21,744 nt of DNA from an uncultured Candidatus Saccharibacteria bacterium (GTDB taxonomy: Bacteria; Patescibacteriota; Saccharimonadia; Saccharimonadales; Saccharimonadaceae), in NCBI GenBank assembly GCA_938046495.1, contig CALIXG010000048.1, positions 1 through 21,744 of the forward strand, read 5' to 3'. A program made the translations under genes and the position numbers. This document shows, piece after piece, positions 13,995-20,571 of the stretch; within the stretch, counting starts at the first letter, position 1, and each line of letters starts with the position of its first letter. Below the pieces are notes generated by a model. That model worked only from the letters and a program-made list of their open reading frames with translations, made no database searches and was not told where the DNA came from.

Positions 13995-15689
13995 TTAAAC
14001 TTTTCGAGTGAAATAGCCTGGACAACCATTGGCTGGATCGTCAATGCGGAGCCAGGTCTTGTCGGCGGTGGATGGATCTGAAAGGAAGGAACCGTTACCA
14101 CCACGGAGAGTTGTGCGCCCATTGAATATACTGGTAAAATCTGTACCAAAAGAAGTGTCAAAATCATGTTTTACATATATATGTTCGAGTTTATCCGTCG
14201 AACCAGCTGCGAACATAGCATTAAAATTAGATACTTTACTAGTGTTGAAATTAGATATATCCAGTGTCTCCAAGTTATTCATATTATTGAACATTTCGCT
14301 CATATCTTCAACATTTGCAGTATTAAAATTTGATAAATCTAAATTTTTTATGCCGGACCCATAGAACATATTATTCATATCTGTTACTTTTTGAGTATTA
14401 AAATTATGAATATCCAAGTTCTTAAGTGCAAATGTATTTTTAAACATACTGCCCATATACCAAACCTCTCCAGTATTAAAACTCGAAAGATTAATCTCTT
14501 CCAGACTGTAACAATCAACAAACATCGTATTCATATAGATAACCTTACTCGTATCAAAGGAAGAAAGATCGAGCTTTTTTAGACTCCAACTCTTCCAGAA
14601 GAGACGTCCCATATCAGTAACACTCCTAGTATCAAAATGAGAGAAATCAATCTCCTTAGCGTCATACATATTCGCAAACATAAAATTCATATTGGTGATT
14701 TTACTCGAGTCAAAAGGCCTTAAATCAAGATATTCAACTCCAAAATAACTGAACATATCGCTACAATCTGGGTTCAGATAGAGCTTTTCGGCTTCGGAAT
14801 AATAATATAAAGTTTGCGTGTCTTTATCGAGCCAAGCTAACACTGTACGGTCGGAGATTTCATTGATTTCTAGATGTACAACTGTAGTCGCCTCTGTCGG
14901 GGCGGTTAAACTACGTTCAAAGTGCTTAATCTCATTGAAACTGTCTACCGGAGTAGTCAATAGCGAAGCTATTTTACGTTTGAACTCACTACCAGAAATA
15001 AGATTAGCTTCTGTTCGATAATCATTAGCTACAGCGGTAATAATAATCTTATTCTGATAAGTACCAACAGGAAGATTATTAGAAATATGTAAGCCTAATG
15101 CAAAGCACTCTTTAACTCCCGTATCGGTGGTTGGTGTATTTTGACTAATTTGAAGGCTATTTGTAGTATCTCCTATTTGTGGCATGGAGCGCCAACCTGT
15201 CATCAACTGATTTAGATGATCAGGACTGCAATCCTTTGTACCAGCAAAAGTATTCTCAGGAAGATCTGTTAAATGACTATAAGTGTCAGACTCGGTTAGG
15301 TTATTAATTTTACCGCTATTGGCTGGATTTGTTATATCCATAAAATAGGGTTTCTCAATTTCTGGATAAACATAAAATCCAGTAGAATTGTTAGTCTTAA
15401 CATTAAATAGAATCGGAGAACTAATGGAGTTACCTGGGTTATTAAAAATATCGTCACTATTAATTTCAATATTTGCAGCCGACAACAAAGAAACCGACAG
15501 CGAAGGTGTCGGTTTCAGGGCATAAGATGATTGTACTTCAAATAATAAATTGGATAATACCAGTGAAAAAATCAGTATCGCGATTTTGAAGAAAGTATCT
15601 TGGGAGAGAAAAAGTTTTTCAAAACTGTTAACGAGGGACGAAAGAACTCGGACCACGGTGACACTTATTTTTTTCACACATGTAATCAT
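13995..15689 (-). CDS. Second secreted BspA-like (DUF285) surface protein
   Basis: A 564-residue paralogue of the 10206 gene product. A long N-terminal leader (about 33 residues, basic then mixed) precedes a hydrophobic stretch (IAILIFSLVLSNLLF) and a probable cleavage after SSYA, before LKPTPSLSVSLLS. Residues 60-310 are a beta-rich region, with a five-cysteine pattern and AWLDKDTQTLYYYSEAEKLYLN matching the paralogue. Seven to eight DUF285 repeats run from about 318 to 486; they are clearly more diverged from each other than those of the paralogue. The shared C-terminal cap LRGGNGSFL...ADKTWLRIDDPANGCPGYFTRKV follows. No anchor motif is seen. Start context is weak: TATAAA 16 bases upstream, or TATTAA nine bases upstream, and no Shine-Dalgarno. 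It precedes the ABC-2 operon on the same strand by 29 bases. Confidence 0.87.
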   Translation of the reverse strand: MITCVKKISVTVVRVLSSLVNSFEKLFLSQDTFFKIAILIFSLVLSNLLFEVQSSYALKPTPSLSVSLLSAANIEINSDDIFNNPGNSISSPILFNVKTNNSTGFYVYPEIEKPYFMDITNPANSGKINNLTESDTYSHLTDLPENTFAGTKDCSPDHLNQLMTGWRSMPQIGDTTNSLQISQNTPTTDTGVKECFALGLHISNNLPVGTYQNKIIITAVANDYRTEANLISGSEFKRKIASLLTTPVDSFNEIKHFERSLTAPTEATTVVHLEINEISDRTVLAWLDKDTQTLYYYSEAEKLYLNPDCSDMFSYFGVEYLDLRPFDSSKITNMNFMFANMYDAKEIDFSHFDTRSVTDMGRLFWKSWSLKKLDLSSFDTSKVIYMNTMFVDCYSLEEINLSSFNTGEVWYMGSMFKNTFALKNLDIHNFNTQKVTDMNNMFYGSGIKNLDLSNFNTANVEDMSEMFNNMNNLETLDISNFNTSKVSNFNAMFAAGSTDKLEHIYVKHDFDTSFGTDFTSIFNGRTTLRGGNGSFLSDPSTADKTWLRIDDPANGCPGYFTRKV

Positions 15690-15801
15690 AACACAAGTTT
15701 AATAGTTTATACAATTGTTTTATTTACAACAGTCAGCATCCTATCTTTTTCTCTTTCTTTAATCTTAGTATGGCATATTTTGCTTTTTTTCTGCTTAGTG
15801 A

Positions 15802-15807
15802 TAGAAT
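15802..15807 (+). promoter_or_regulatory. tRNA-Arg promoter, extended -10
   Basis: TGA-TAGAAT on the plus strand ends 11 bases before the first base of the tRNA. The upstream sequence is T-rich with a poor -35 (TTTTGC-like). The whole stretch 15690-15801 is AT-rich and holds nothing else I can support. Confidence 0.5.
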
Positions 15808-15818
15808 AAAAAGAACTT

Positions 15819-15895
15819 GGCGCCATAGCTCAGCTGGATAGAGCAGGAGACTTCTAAGCTCAAGGTCGTAGGTTCGAACCCCACTGGCGCTACCA
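15819..15895 (+). tRNA. tRNA-Arg(UCU), with unpaired stem positions
   Basis: A 77-nt tRNA. Acceptor GGCGCCA pairs with TGGCGCT (terminal G-U). The D arm is GCTC-AGCTGGATA-GAGC. The anticodon loop CTTCTAA gives anticodon TCT, reading AGA. The T arm is GTAGG-TTCGAAC-CCCAC, with discriminator A and encoded CCA. Odd features: the anticodon stem GGAGA/GCTCA has only three Watson-Crick pairs, with G27-A43 and A31-G39 mismatches, and the T stem has an A51-C63 mismatch. It is the only plus-strand RNA gene in a long minus-strand region and converges on the metallophosphoesterase gene, overlapping its last two codons. Confidence 0.85.
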
Positions 15896-16840
15896 ATTTT
15901 TGTAAGTATGTTTGACGTACGGCTTGCGAGCGTACGTTTTTTTATCGGAAATTTCGAGATAGGTGAGATAAGTAGGATAAAAAACATTGAGCTTTTCGAG
16001 AAGACCGAGATGCGCATGAAAAGTAGTGACCGGTCCAACTACGATTAATTTATCGTCATAAGTTTTCAGAGTGTGACGACATGCGCCAGAAAAAAGTTTC
16101 TTGGTGGGAGAAATAATTCCCTTTTGATTACGCCAAAACTCGTCGAGTACGGGTGGGACGATGCCGTTATGCATGTGCCCAGACAGGATGTAATCAAAAG
16201 GCTGCAGAAGAAACTCTATATCTGGGGTCTGGAGATGAGTCGGAGCATGGATTAAGGCAAACTTTAATTTATCCGTCGGTGGCTCGGGAAGATTCGCTAG
16301 GGTTTTTGTGAGATCTTCGAGTTGAGCCTCAGCATTTTCAGCAAAATTCACCCCGTCTTCGGTGTAGTAAGATTTTTTCTGAGTATAGCCAAAACAGAAA
16401 ATATCATCATCTTGATAAACTTCATCATCGAGCAAAACTAGATTTGGCACCTCGCGGAGAGATTTAAGGAATTCCTTGTCGCGCACGATATGCCAGCCTT
16501 TTTTATCTTCAGGAATGCGATAAAAATCGTGATTACCGAGGCTGACAATCATTTTGCGGACAGAAGATATAACCGTGAGATTTTGTAAAAAGCCCAGAAA
16601 ACGCTCGCGCTCGCTAAGAGAATCTACGCATTCCAAAGTATCGATGAGGTCACCAGTAATAAAAATATAATCTGGACGGGCAAGCTCGATTTGTTTGATG
16701 ATGGCGCGGAGTTTAAGATTTTTCACTAGACGCGAAAAATGAATGTCGGAAATCACCGCGATTTTCAGAGACTTGGATTGACCGGAAAAAAGCGGTGTTT
16801 TGCGATAAAGTTTGTAGGTAGTTTCTTGAAAAATTTTCAC
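15890..16840 (-). CDS. Calcineurin-like metallophosphoesterase
   Basis: A dinuclear metal-dependent phosphoesterase, 316 residues. The motifs of the superfamily are complete: DIH (Asp32, His34), GDLID (63-67), GNHD (102-105), a His in LIHAP (His198) and GHMHNG (His222, His224). There is no signal or membrane segment, although similar proteins such as YkuE or LpxH-like enzymes act at the membrane. The substrate is unknown. Translation starts at GTG (16840), the only non-ATG start in the window, nine bases after the methyltransferase stop and without a Shine-Dalgarno, so it is probably coupled. At the 3' end the Trp codon TGG and the TAG stop are the complement of the 3' end of tRNA-Arg, and codons 299-305 (TYARKPY) form the tRNA's terminator hairpin on the other strand. 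Confidence 0.88.
   Translation of the reverse strand: MKIFQETTYKLYRKTPLFSGQSKSLKIAVISDIHFSRLVKNLKLRAIIKQIELARPDYIFITGDLIDTLECVDSLSERERFLGFLQNLTVISSVRKMIVSLGNHDFYRIPEDKKGWHIVRDKEFLKSLREVPNLVLLDDEVYQDDDIFCFGYTQKKSYYTEDGVNFAENAEAQLEDLTKTLANLPEPPTDKLKFALIHAPTHLQTPDIEFLLQPFDYILSGHMHNGIVPPVLDEFWRNQKGIISPTKKLFSGACRHTLKTYDDKLIVVGPVTTFHAHLGLLEKLNVFYPTYLTYLEISDKKTYARKPYVKHTYKNW
15915..15943 (+). terminator. tRNA-Arg terminator nested in the phosphoesterase coding region
   Basis: A perfect seven-bp stem ACGTACG/CGTACGT (15915-15921 and 15931-15937), a nine-base loop and a T run to 15943, 20 bases after the tRNA CCA. The minus strand of the same bases encodes the stretch TYARKPY near the phosphoesterase C-terminus. 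Confidence 0.82.
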
Positions 16841-16849
16841 TCGAAAGAA

Positions 16850-17710
16850 TTATTTAGTTTTAATCAAACGATAGTAAATACTTGGAGCAAAACGCACAGA
16901 AGCCAGCGGACCCTGAACAGCTTTTTCGAGCTTGATGAGAGCCTTGGTGCTGAAAATTTTCTTCATGGTACGGCTGCGGAAATTCGAAACAGAAAGCACA
17001 TCCATGATTTCAAAACCAGTTTTCTTAAAAAGATCCTCGACGTAGGCTGGGTGATAATTATAAAAACCGTCCTTATCGATTTCCTTCAGGTTCGATGGCT
17101 GTTTATCGAATGGATTAACAGAAGAGCGCTTGAACCAGTAACGGAACATCTTTGGCAGCGTACGCTTATTAGCGACTTCGATAACGGCCACACCACCTGG
17201 TTCGAGAATGCGATTAAGTTCACGAAGGACCTGTTCGAGATTTTCGAAGTGATGAGTGGCACGGACCATGAGTAGGGCGGAAAATTCGCCATCAGAAAAT
17301 GGAGTCTTATAGATGTCACCTTGGACTGTATGGAGTTTATCACCAAATTCTTCCCTGGCTTGCTCGAGATTAAGTTTGGAATAATCAAACAAAGTAGCAC
17401 GCTTCGCACGTGGCAAATATTCATTAGCTAGACGACCATAGCCACCACAAATATCGACAAAGTTGTCCATATTTTTCGGCAATAGGCGGCGAATGGCAGT
17501 ACGATCGGCAAGATCTTCGTATTCACGCCCAGAATCTTCCCAGAAAACTTTCTTATAATTATAACCATTATAATCAGAAATGACCTTGTGATCAGACTTG
17601 GTATTCTTGGTGTTGGCAGAAGCATCCTTGGTGGTAGCAGATTTTTTCATAGAATTAGTATCCTTGGTAGATTTTGCAGTCTTTGCAGTCTTGTTTGATG
17701 TCTTATTCAT
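16850..17710 (-). CDS. Class I SAM-dependent methyltransferase, substrate unknown
   Basis: A 286-residue protein. The first about 40 residues are low-complexity Lys/Thr/Ser/Asn repeats (NKT, AKT, TKD), probably disordered and unusual for this family. The Rossmann core follows: motif I VDICGGYGR (85-93), an acidic FDYSKLNLEQ for ribose binding, GDIYKTPFSDGEF (motif II/III) and motif post-I LEPGGVAVIEV. The core is Methyltransf_11/UbiE-like. The C-terminal part (200-286) carries a YNYHPAYVEDLFKKTGF segment seen in small-molecule methyltransferases. TGG-TAAAAT lies seven bases before the ATG, which predicts a transcript starting at the ATG even though AGGA sits in between. It starts 21 bases after the murJ stop and is followed by the phosphoesterase. 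The substrate could be a lipid, quinone or glycan; this is undetermined. Confidence 0.82.
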   Translation of the reverse strand: MNKTSNKTAKTAKSTKDTNSMKKSATTKDASANTKNTKSDHKVISDYNGYNYKKVFWEDSGREYEDLADRTAIRRLLPKNMDNFVDICGGYGRLANEYLPRAKRATLFDYSKLNLEQAREEFGDKLHTVQGDIYKTPFSDGEFSALLMVRATHHFENLEQVLRELNRILEPGGVAVIEVANKRTLPKMFRYWFKRSSVNPFDKQPSNLKEIDKDGFYNYHPAYVEDLFKKTGFEIMDVLSVSNFRSRTMKKIFSTKALIKLEKAVQGPLASVRFAPSIYYRLIKTK

Positions 17711-17717
17711 AGTTCCT

Positions 17718-17726
17718 ATTTTACCA
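17718..17726 (-). promoter_or_regulatory. Extended -10 seven bases from the methyltransferase ATG
   Basis: TGG-TAAAAT on the minus strand, then AGGAACT and the ATG at 17710. The AGGA would be lost or nearly lost from the transcript if the start is at the usual distance. Confidence 0.55.
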
Positions 17727-17730
17727 TTTA

Positions 17731-19434
17731 TTATTTATCTTGTTTCTGATTTTGAGCTGAATTTTCTGATTCACCTTCCGACTCGCTCGACCTCTCAGGT
17801 TTTGGCAATATTTTAACATTCTTAAAAATCAGACTGCTCACTTTTTCGAAAATTGGTACCACTTCCGAAAGATTAAACAGGAAACTCGATATTAAGTAAA
17901 CCAGGCCGGCAAAAACAGAAATTAAAATGAACTTCGGAATGGTGCTGATAACCGAATTATCGGTGCTGCGCAATGGGAAGAGTTTGGTCATAAAATAGGC
18001 AGCAATGGCGGTAAAGAAACTGGCGATCAACATACGGAAAATGGCTAACCAAAAAGTCTTATCGAGTAGTTGAAATTTGGCACGAGCATTAAGGATGGTG
18101 AGGAGAATCACGATTTCAGCTAAGGCGCCGATAGATTGCGCCCAACCAAGGCCATCTGGACCAAAACCGGTAATGGCAAAAATAACCGAAAGCGCCATGG
18201 TAAAACCAACGGCGAAAATACTAACCACAAACGGCGTCTTGGTATCCTGTCTGGCATAAAAACCACGCGAGGCAATATGAAAAATTGACTGAGCAAAAAT
18301 CGCGACAACGAGCGAACCAAGCACGCTTGCGATTATTGGATTACCACTATTTTTAATGAAACTAACGATGTAGCCACGAGCAAAAAAGGCAATCACGGAG
18401 ACTGGTAGCGAAATCCAGATAATCATCCGAAGCGCATGGCGGAAGGTAGCATTAAATTCAGAAGATTCTTCATTGACTTGCTCGGTGAGTTTCGGGAAGA
18501 AGGCCGTAGAAATCGCGACACCAATGAGATTAACCGGCATTTGATGAAGACTATTAGCCTGCTGGAAGGCGCGCAAAGTGCCGGTACCCATACGAGAAGA
18601 AAGATTGGTGGCCAGAATAGAATAAACATAATCGATCCCCTGGTCGAGCGAACGAGCTGGCAGTAATTTTAGGACAGAGCGAAATCCATGATTTTTCCAA
18701 TAAATCTTGAATTGATAATCAAAACCGAGACCGAAGAGACCGACGAGGCTGACAAAAATTTGAAGCAAGGCACCGAAGACCACACCAAGTGCCACACCCA
18801 TAATGCCACCCTCGAAAATTTGCACACCGAAGAGATTAATGCCATTAGTAAAAACCGTGATACCGATGAGAATACCAATATTATAGAGTGCCGGGGCGAG
18901 CGAATAAAAGACGAAACGACCGACTGCTTGCTGAACGGAGTTAAGTACCGTGGCAATACTAAACAGAAATGGATTAATTGCGATTACGCGAGTCATATTG
19001 ATGGCGAGAATAGTGCCAGACTCATCAAGGCCCGGACCGACAATATAGCGAATCAAAGGATCTGCGAAAATCATAATAAAAATACTGGCAATAAAAGTCA
19101 CTAGCGCCATAAGATTCAAAGTGGAGGTGGAAAGTTCCCAGGCAGATTTTTTATTACCAGAAGAAAGACGCTGATTAAAGACTGGAACAAAGCTGACGGC
19201 TAGGGCGCCAGAAGTGAGAATGAAGAACATGAAATCTGGAATGGTGAAAGCGGCGGTATAGGCATCCACACCAGTCGGATAAGTATCGAGATAGTAAGAA
19301 TTGAGTAAACGGTCACGGAAGATGCCGAGCAGTGCGGAAATCAAAGTGGAAACACTCAATAAAATAGCAGCATATTTGATGCTAAGTTTACTGTTCGCCA
19401 TAGCGACGACGGAGCGAAATTGAATTTTTTTCAT
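17731..19434 (-). CDS. murJ: Lipid II flippase MurJ
   Basis: Flips the peptidoglycan precursor lipid II across the cytoplasmic membrane. The 567-residue MOP-superfamily protein has about 14 membrane helices. The N-terminal segment AAILLSVSTLISALLGIFRDRLL carries the MurJ-type GxxRDxL pattern. AFTIPDFMFFILTSGALAVSFVPVF matches the family's conserved second helix and loop (usually F..PN..R.L.aeGA...aFiPv). The central FYSLAPALYNIGIL, a Q-rich LDQGIDYVYSILATNL stretch and FYARQDTKTPF in the second half are also typical of MurJ. The last about 30 residues are Ser/Glu/Gln-rich and cytoplasmic. TATAAT lies nine bases before the ATG and there is no Shine-Dalgarno. An internal ATG at codon 12 has no better context. 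The organism therefore makes a peptidoglycan wall, as known for Saccharibacteria. Confidence 0.92.
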   Translation of the reverse strand: MKKIQFRSVVAMANSKLSIKYAAILLSVSTLISALLGIFRDRLLNSYYLDTYPTGVDAYTAAFTIPDFMFFILTSGALAVSFVPVFNQRLSSGNKKSAWELSTSTLNLMALVTFIASIFIMIFADPLIRYIVGPGLDESGTILAINMTRVIAINPFLFSIATVLNSVQQAVGRFVFYSLAPALYNIGILIGITVFTNGINLFGVQIFEGGIMGVALGVVFGALLQIFVSLVGLFGLGFDYQFKIYWKNHGFRSVLKLLPARSLDQGIDYVYSILATNLSSRMGTGTLRAFQQANSLHQMPVNLIGVAISTAFFPKLTEQVNEESSEFNATFRHALRMIIWISLPVSVIAFFARGYIVSFIKNSGNPIIASVLGSLVVAIFAQSIFHIASRGFYARQDTKTPFVVSIFAVGFTMALSVIFAITGFGPDGLGWAQSIGALAEIVILLTILNARAKFQLLDKTFWLAIFRMLIASFFTAIAAYFMTKLFPLRSTDNSVISTIPKFILISVFAGLVYLISSFLFNLSEVVPIFEKVSSLIFKNVKILPKPERSSESEGESENSAQNQKQDK

Positions 19435-19443
19435 CTATAAATA

Positions 19444-19449
19444 ATTATA
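19444..19449 (-). promoter_or_regulatory. -10 element nine bases from the murJ ATG
   Basis: TATAAT on the minus strand followed by TATTTATAG and the ATG at 19434. No TGn extension, no Shine-Dalgarno in the short leader. Confidence 0.45.
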
Positions 19450-19481
19450 TCGTATTTATGCTAAAAATGACGGGCGAAGAT

Positions 19482-19513
19482 AAAAAAATACAGCACCAGA
19501 GATGCTATATTTT
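19482..19513 (-). terminator. Probable terminator of the HD-domain gene
   Basis: AAAATA-C-AGCA pairs with TGCT-A-TATTTT around a seven-base loop, with one C-A mismatch. On the minus strand it continues into a run of seven T. It lies about 65 bases after the HD gene stop at 19577. An AGCACC/GGTGCT pairing (19492-19497 with 19526-19531) is an alternative fold of the same sequence. Confidence 0.5.
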
Positions 19514-19576
19514 ATTGCTAGACTCGGTGCTATAAACTTTTTTACAACACTCTAATGGTAAATATTTGCGGCCTAT

Positions 19577-20095
19577 CTAGGCGGTATGACGGTAAGATTT
19601 AGCGGTTTCACGTTCAGCCATTTTATTAATACGACGATAGCGCTTGGAAAGACGTAGGCTGAAAAATTCTGTAACGGCACAGATTTTGTCCGCGACAGTA
19701 ACTACCCAAGCTTCACGAGATTTCGGCAAGACTTTGCCGAGTGGGAACATGTGAGACTCGATAATATTTTCTTCTTTGGCATCAATATCGAAGTCGCGCT
19801 TAGCGTTCGAGGCGGCAATAATTGGATGAATATAGGCGTGGCCCTTTGGCATATCACCGATATTGTGCCAATCATAGAGGAAATAATCGTGCAAAAGTGC
19901 GCCCTTGACGAGGGATTTATAAGAAAATTTCATCGGAAAAAAGCGGGCAATTTTTACGCTCATAATAGCGACGTGAACGGAATGATCGTAAGTCGTAAAG
20001 CATCCATGCTGGAAAAAAGTGCGTTCGATTTGCATATTTTCCGATTCAAGAATTTTGCGACCATATCTATTAACTAGACGGTTTGTTTTACTCAT
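19577..20095 (-). CDS. HD-domain phosphohydrolase (small uncharacterised family)
   Basis: A 172-residue metal-dependent HD-superfamily hydrolase. Metal-ligand candidates in order: His38 in YDHSVHVA, the HD doublet His69-Asp70 in GALLHDYFLYDWH, His86 and His90 in KGHAYIHP, His115 in ESHMFPL and Asp136 in VADKI. I recognise the sequence pattern (FxHGxxTxYDHS, LLHDYFLYDWH, HMFPL, ADK) as that of a widespread, uncharacterised HD protein of Firmicutes; the substrate (nucleotide or cyclic nucleotide) is not known. The C-terminus is basic (RLSKRYRRINK). TGG-TAAAAT lies seven bases before the ATG, with no Shine-Dalgarno, giving a predicted leaderless message. It is monocistronic, 142 bases from murJ, and ends with TAG and a hairpin. 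Confidence 0.85.
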   Translation of the reverse strand: MSKTNRLVNRYGRKILESENMQIERTFFQHGCFTTYDHSVHVAIMSVKIARFFPMKFSYKSLVKGALLHDYFLYDWHNIGDMPKGHAYIHPIIAASNAKRDFDIDAKEENIIESHMFPLGKVLPKSREAWVVTVADKICAVTEFFSLRLSKRYRRINKMAERETAKSYRHTA

Positions 20096-20102
20096 TTAGA
20101 TT

Positions 20103-20111
20103 ATTTTACCA
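20103..20111 (-). promoter_or_regulatory. Extended -10 seven bases from the HD gene ATG
   Basis: TGG-TAAAAT on the minus strand, then AATCTAA and the ATG at 20095. The layout matches the methyltransferase promoter at 17718-17726. Confidence 0.55.
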
Positions 20112-20145
20112 TAAATTGGATGATTTTGAAAGCGTTTTACTAAGT

Positions 20146-20168
20146 TAACATCTCAAGTGCAACACTAA
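20146..20168 (+). repeat. 23-bp direct repeat, copy 1
   Basis: An exact copy of 21667-21689, same orientation, centred on CTCAAGTGCAACACT. It lies just downstream of the 103-aa gene. The pair encloses the two-gene unit. The TTGCACTT core (minus strand) recalls ends of some IS30-family elements, but I cannot confirm that. Confidence 0.9.
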
Positions 20169-20190
20169 ATAATTGGCAAATTAATTGTTT

Positions 20191-20502
20191 TTAATCAGTA
20201 TACTCAAAAAGTACAGTATTAATGTGGATTCGCTTAAATATGAAGTCATCTACTGGTGGGACTTCACGTTGAAGAGTAAAATTATTCTTACGGAAGATAC
20301 TATCAAAACTTAAAGTGTGGGGGAAGCTATCAAAATCATAATCGCCAAGGTAATCAGTGGTAATTAAAATATATTTTTTATCCTCGTGCTCAAAAAGATA
20401 AATCCAGGTATCAGGACCAACCTCATAATGATCTTTTTCAATGGAACCTTCGTGATTATATGCGAGCATTACATCTTTCAGTTCTTCTTTTGATAAAAAC
20501 AT
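20191..20502 (-). CDS. Small acidic protein, candidate partner or immunity protein
   Basis: A 103-residue protein that I do not recognise. It is acidic overall (many Asp and Glu: EKDHYEVGPD, FEHEDKK, DYLGDYDFDSF), soluble, with no signal or membrane segment. Alternating hydrophobic strands (TWIYLFE, KYILITTDYL) and a final strand (INTVLFEY) suggest a small alpha/beta fold. It follows the 328-aa coiled-coil gene on the same strand by 69 bases, but a terminator sits between them. A TAATAT only six bases before the ATG suggests independent leaderless expression. Small size, acidity and position downstream of a gene with a variable-looking C-terminal domain fit an immunity protein, but this is inference from context only. 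Both genes lie between 23-bp direct repeats. Confidence 0.6.
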   Translation of the reverse strand: MFLSKEELKDVMLAYNHEGSIEKDHYEVGPDTWIYLFEHEDKKYILITTDYLGDYDFDSFPHTLSFDSIFRKNNFTLQREVPPVDDFIFKRIHINTVLFEYTD

Positions 20503-20508
20503 ATATCT

Positions 20509-20514
20509 ATATTA
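20509..20514 (-). promoter_or_regulatory. -10 element six bases from the 103-aa gene ATG
   Basis: TAATAT on the minus strand, preceded by TTG and followed by AGATAT and the ATG at 20502. It lies just after the terminator of the upstream gene, so it would be needed for expression. Confidence 0.45.
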
Positions 20515-20523
20515 CAACAATTA

Positions 20524-20549
20524 AAAATGACCGGCAACTGGTGCCGGTC
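20524..20549 (-). terminator. Terminator between the coiled-coil gene and the 103-aa gene
   Basis: A perfect eight-bp stem GACCGGCA/TGCCGGTC around a five-base loop, followed on the minus strand by ATTTTT. It lies 23 bases after the stop of the 328-aa gene. Confidence 0.8.
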
Positions 20550-20571
20550 TTAGTATTTGGTCAAATTTTAT

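Noticed and set aside
15690..15801. Small gene or RNA upstream of tRNA-Arg.
   Set aside because: The stretch is AT-rich with T runs, no ribosome binding site and no stable hairpin beyond the tRNA promoter.
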